Positions 61,605 through 64,000 of a stretch of DNA of 64,000 nucleotides are shown piece after piece; position 1 is the stretch's first letter; each line of letters starts with the position of its first letter. Source of the stretch: Piscicola geometra (Eukaryota; Annelida; Clitellata; Hirudinida; Piscicolidae); assembly GCA_943735955.1 (NCBI GenBank), contig OX030956.1, forward strand, positions 15,124,695-15,188,694, in the 5' to 3' direction. The notes under the pieces are model-generated. The model made no database searches. It saw nothing but the letters and a program-made list of their open reading frames with translations, and was not told the DNA's origin. Made by a program: the position numbers and the translations under genes.

Positions 61605-62376
61605 ACAAATTGTATTATAACTTTGAATGGTTTAATTATTTTCTTAATAAAATAATTAATAAAATAATTAAACCATTTATAATTTCCAATAATATTGAAC
61701 GAACACTTTAACTTAATTTAGTTAAGTTCTACCATTATCACTTTAATTAATTTCTTTTTTTAAATCAATGAAAACACTTCTTATTATTAACAATTATTTT
61801 AATTTTAAATTTAATTAAGAAGTTTATGCTTTATTTTATTTTTCATACAAACAATTACTTGCTTCTGACTTCTAAAATTTATTTGCTTTGCTTCCAAATA
61901 AAGCATTTTGTTGATATTAATAATATTTTTTTAAAAAAATATATATTTTCTCTCCATTTTTTACTAGTTATAATAAATTAAACTCACAATAAAAAAAATA
62001 TATATATGTAAAATTAATAATTATAGGTATAAATAACCATCATTTGTTTTCTTTCTCAACGGCACTGCAGCTTGATCTGGTTGTACAAAATGGAATTAAA
62101 TTTTCTCTAATGAAAGTCTTGGTATTTATTTATTTTATATCCCAAACTCTTTTAATATTATTCTTTCATACTGGGGGAGGCAACAGACATGCTGTCTTAT
62201 GGATAAGATCGATGGGCATCTTTTCTTCTGTCGAAATGATCAACTGAGCAATCAACTGGACATTAATAATTCAAATTCAAAGTATTAATTTTTAAATTTA
62301 AAATAACATAACTGACCAGTTTGATTTTATCTGATAAGTTTTAATCATCACCCATTTTTTCTAATCTCCCTAATAA

Positions 62377-62450
62377 CTTGAACCTAGGACCTTTCATTAT
62401 TGGTCAAGCCGAGAGTCGTTACCGACTCGGTTACCCGTTCACCATGTTTC
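62377..62450 (-). other. tRNA-like sequence next to the LINE fragment
   Basis: On the - strand 'gggtaaccgagtcggtaacg' looks like an A box and 'ggtcctaggttcaagt' like a B box. It may be the head of another SINE family or a tRNA relic. It directly follows the LINE ORF end. Confidence 0.4.
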
Positions 62451-62790
62451 GATCATGTCCTCTCGAAGTCTTCGATATTTTAATGTTTGGAATTTAATAG
62501 CTTCAAGTCTATCATTATCATGATTATGAGTCTTGTATTTTAGATAAGGTAGCATTTTAGTGGCCCTTCTTTGTACATTTTCTGTGCAGTCAATTTGTTT
62601 TTTCAATGATGGGCTCCATACACTGCTAAGGTGTTCTAGATGGGACCTAACTATACCTTTAAATAATAATCTAAATTTTTTTATATCAAGAAATTTAAAC
62701 ATTCTTCTTATTAGTTCTATTATTTGGTTAGCCTTATTTACTTGCTTTTGGATTTGAATATCAAATTTCAAATTCTTGTCTATAATTACA
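62439..62790 (-). mobile_element. LINE RT C-terminal fragment (fourth LINE family)
   Basis: - strand: IIELIRRMFKFLDIKKFRLL, then FKGIVRSHLEHLSSVWSPSL, KKQIDCTENVQRRATKMLPY and LKYRRLREDMIETW with a stop. This is the usual C-terminal end of a non-LTR RT of a family different from the others here. The upstream RT is absent. Confidence 0.85.
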
Positions 62791-63008
62791 CCAAGTTCTT
62801 TTTCATTCTCTATACCGCATGCGGTCTTTCGGCCTGTTTGATGCGGCCCCCAGACAACTAGTCCATTTTGGCTATTTGCGACCCTAACAGAATTTTAAAT
62901 CGACGCACCCGCCCATCTCTTTTTAATACTACTGTTTGCACTTTTCTAATATAAATCAATTGGAACAACAACAACGAGCGATAACTGAGTTGTTTTAATT
63001 TAGTAAGA

Positions 63009-64000
63009 ATGTCAAAGCGTAAAATTGAAGCAGAAAATCGTCAGTTTAATGAAGAATGGACAAATGCAGCATTTCAACGGAACAGCTTTAAGCCTAATTT
63101 GTCGCGAGTCCGTAACTGTAATGAAGGACTACAATTGCAAAATACATTATGAAACCAAACACGCTGCTACGTTTGATGATGTGAAAGACGAAGCTAGAAA
63201 AAATATAATTGATCAACTTGTAAAAAGATTGTCATCTGAGCAAAATATTTTTACAAAAAAAGTTAATGAAAATAAGACCGGTTGTGCCGTAGCATAGATT
63301 ATTGCGCGATTGTCTCGATCATTTACTGATGGTGATTTCGCCAAAGACTGCATGCAAGCCTTTTGCAAAGAAGTCTGTCCTGAGAAAACAGATCTGTTCA
63401 ACAAAGTGCCATTGTCACGGATGACTATCCAGCGCCGGGTGGTTGATTTATCCAATGACGTTTGCGTGACAAGCTTGCCATTTGCAAGTATTTTTCAATT
63501 GCCTTAGATGAGAGCACGGATAACGTTGACACAGCACAGCTTTTGGTTTTTTTTCGTGCGGTGGATGAGAACTGTAAATTAACTCAGGAATTAGCAGGGA
63601 TGGTCTCACTACGTGGACGTACGACTGGTGCAGATATTTTTGGAGGAGTGAAATCTGTTCTTGACGTTCATTGGCCGAAGCTCTGTAGTGTTACTACTGA
63701 CGGTGCACCCGCCATGACCGGTAAAGAATTAGGACTTGTTGCTCATCTGCGATCACATTTGCGAAACTTAGGAATTCCAACAGACACCATCCATGCATAT
63801 CACTGCATCATACATCAAGAGTCACTGTGTACACGAGTCATTAATTTTGATAATTTTATGAAATTTGTTTTTAAATCAGCGAACTTCATATGAGCAAACC
63901 ATCAATCATTTCTTGAAAACATTGAGTCAGAATATCGTGACATACCATATCACACTGTTGTAAGGTGGTTGAGTCGAGGAAAAGTTCTAACTAGGTTTGT
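63009..64000 (+). mobile_element. hAT transposase of GTF2IRD2-like type, broken and cut by the window edge
   Basis: Starts MSKRKIEAENRQFNEEWTNA, with a frameshift near 63060, then YNCKIHYETKHAATFDDVKD (BED-like finger remnant), SRSFTDGDFAKDCMQAFCKE, YFSIALDESTDNVDTAQLLV (first Asp), VTTDGAPAMTGKELGLVAHL (second Asp), YHCIIHQESLC and HTVVRWLSRGKVLTR at the edge. Lesions: a TAG at 63297 and frameshifts near 63060, 63465 and 63870. The C-terminus continues beyond 64000. Bases 62800-63000 hold the probable 5' non-coding part. Confidence 0.9.

Larger units (their letters stand above)
58015..62375 (-). mobile_element. hAT-like family A copy C, split by a hAT
   Basis: Begins tagaggtcggacatggagg, continues with 'cccgtcccgttcccg'-type runs and the complement of a transposase tail at 58383-58589 (FFSIPASSIPCELNFSTCGD, then KTLDSLTLVKSNKDLIELLK), a hAT dimerisation domain. 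It is interrupted at 58799 and resumes at 61613. 62040-62370 matches 39975-40330. Its far terminus is lost at the LINE fragment. Confidence 0.82.

Noticed and set aside
62377..62450. Functional tRNA gene
   Set aside because: Only A- and B-box-like stretches are present and I could not fold a full cloverleaf; listed as tRNA-like only.

Overview
The window is a metazoan chromosome fragment: spliced genes with GT-AG introns, AT-rich intergenic DNA, long microsatellites, and a dense nested load of transposons. Three host genes can be assembled exon by exon with every intron phase matching. The universal stress protein gene is of a type known from flatworms, molluscs and cnidarians but missing from vertebrates. 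Together with fast-evolving EPS8 and TFIIF-alpha sequences, it makes a lophotrochozoan, perhaps a flatworm, plausible. That placement is inference.

Layout. Bases 1-1080 are the 3' end of a CR1-like LINE. From 2140 to 15249 seven + strand exons encode the middle of an EPS8 orthologue (second half of the PTB domain, then the four-helix region). Its introns hold AC-, GTG- and TG-rich satellites, a CR1 fragment, an endonuclease-RT LINE, a CR1 endonuclease fragment, a hAT-derived MITE and a TA-microsatellite mosaic. The last EPS8 exon runs directly into a second endonuclease-RT LINE (15238-17960), which itself carries an 8-bp-TSD MITE. Bases 18348-22870 are a hAT-like repeat split by a 3.7 kb MULE (18463-22130, 9-bp TSD). 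Bases 22.9-28.6 kb hold a TTAA-flanked segment, a decayed hAT, a 13-bp satellite, a 0.58 kb near-perfect palindrome and a non-autonomous MULE that ends 54 bp before the GTF2F1 start codon.

Bases 28641-31718 (+) are a complete eleven-exon GTF2F1 (TFIIF alpha/RAP74, 454 aa). Facing it tail to tail on the - strand is a universal stress protein gene (203 aa). Its four exons lie at 55803-55986, 47077-47166, 32860-32966 and 32539-32769, so the gene spans 23.4 kb. Its introns contain a Buster-type hAT (34850-37832), a 6.6 kb MULE (38240-44879) that houses a hAT-like MITE and a 2.1 kb MULE foldback element, telomere-like degenerate repeats, another decayed hAT, a tRNA-derived SINE and a third endonuclease-RT LINE copy.

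After 56 kb come a CR1 copy (- strand) with a SINE insertion, a hAT-like repeat inserted beside it, an autonomous-size hAT (58799-61604, exact 8-bp TSD) inside that repeat, a LINE fragment, and the start of a GTF2IRD2-like hAT that runs off the right edge.

The host genes have no evident operon-like relation. The coherent story is the mobile DNA: at least six insertions can be dated relative to each other by target-site duplications. Three MULE-type families share an unusual terminal design, arrays of a roughly 15-bp motif of the form GGACAAnnnGTC, and the SINE shares its 3' tail with a resident CR1 LINE.
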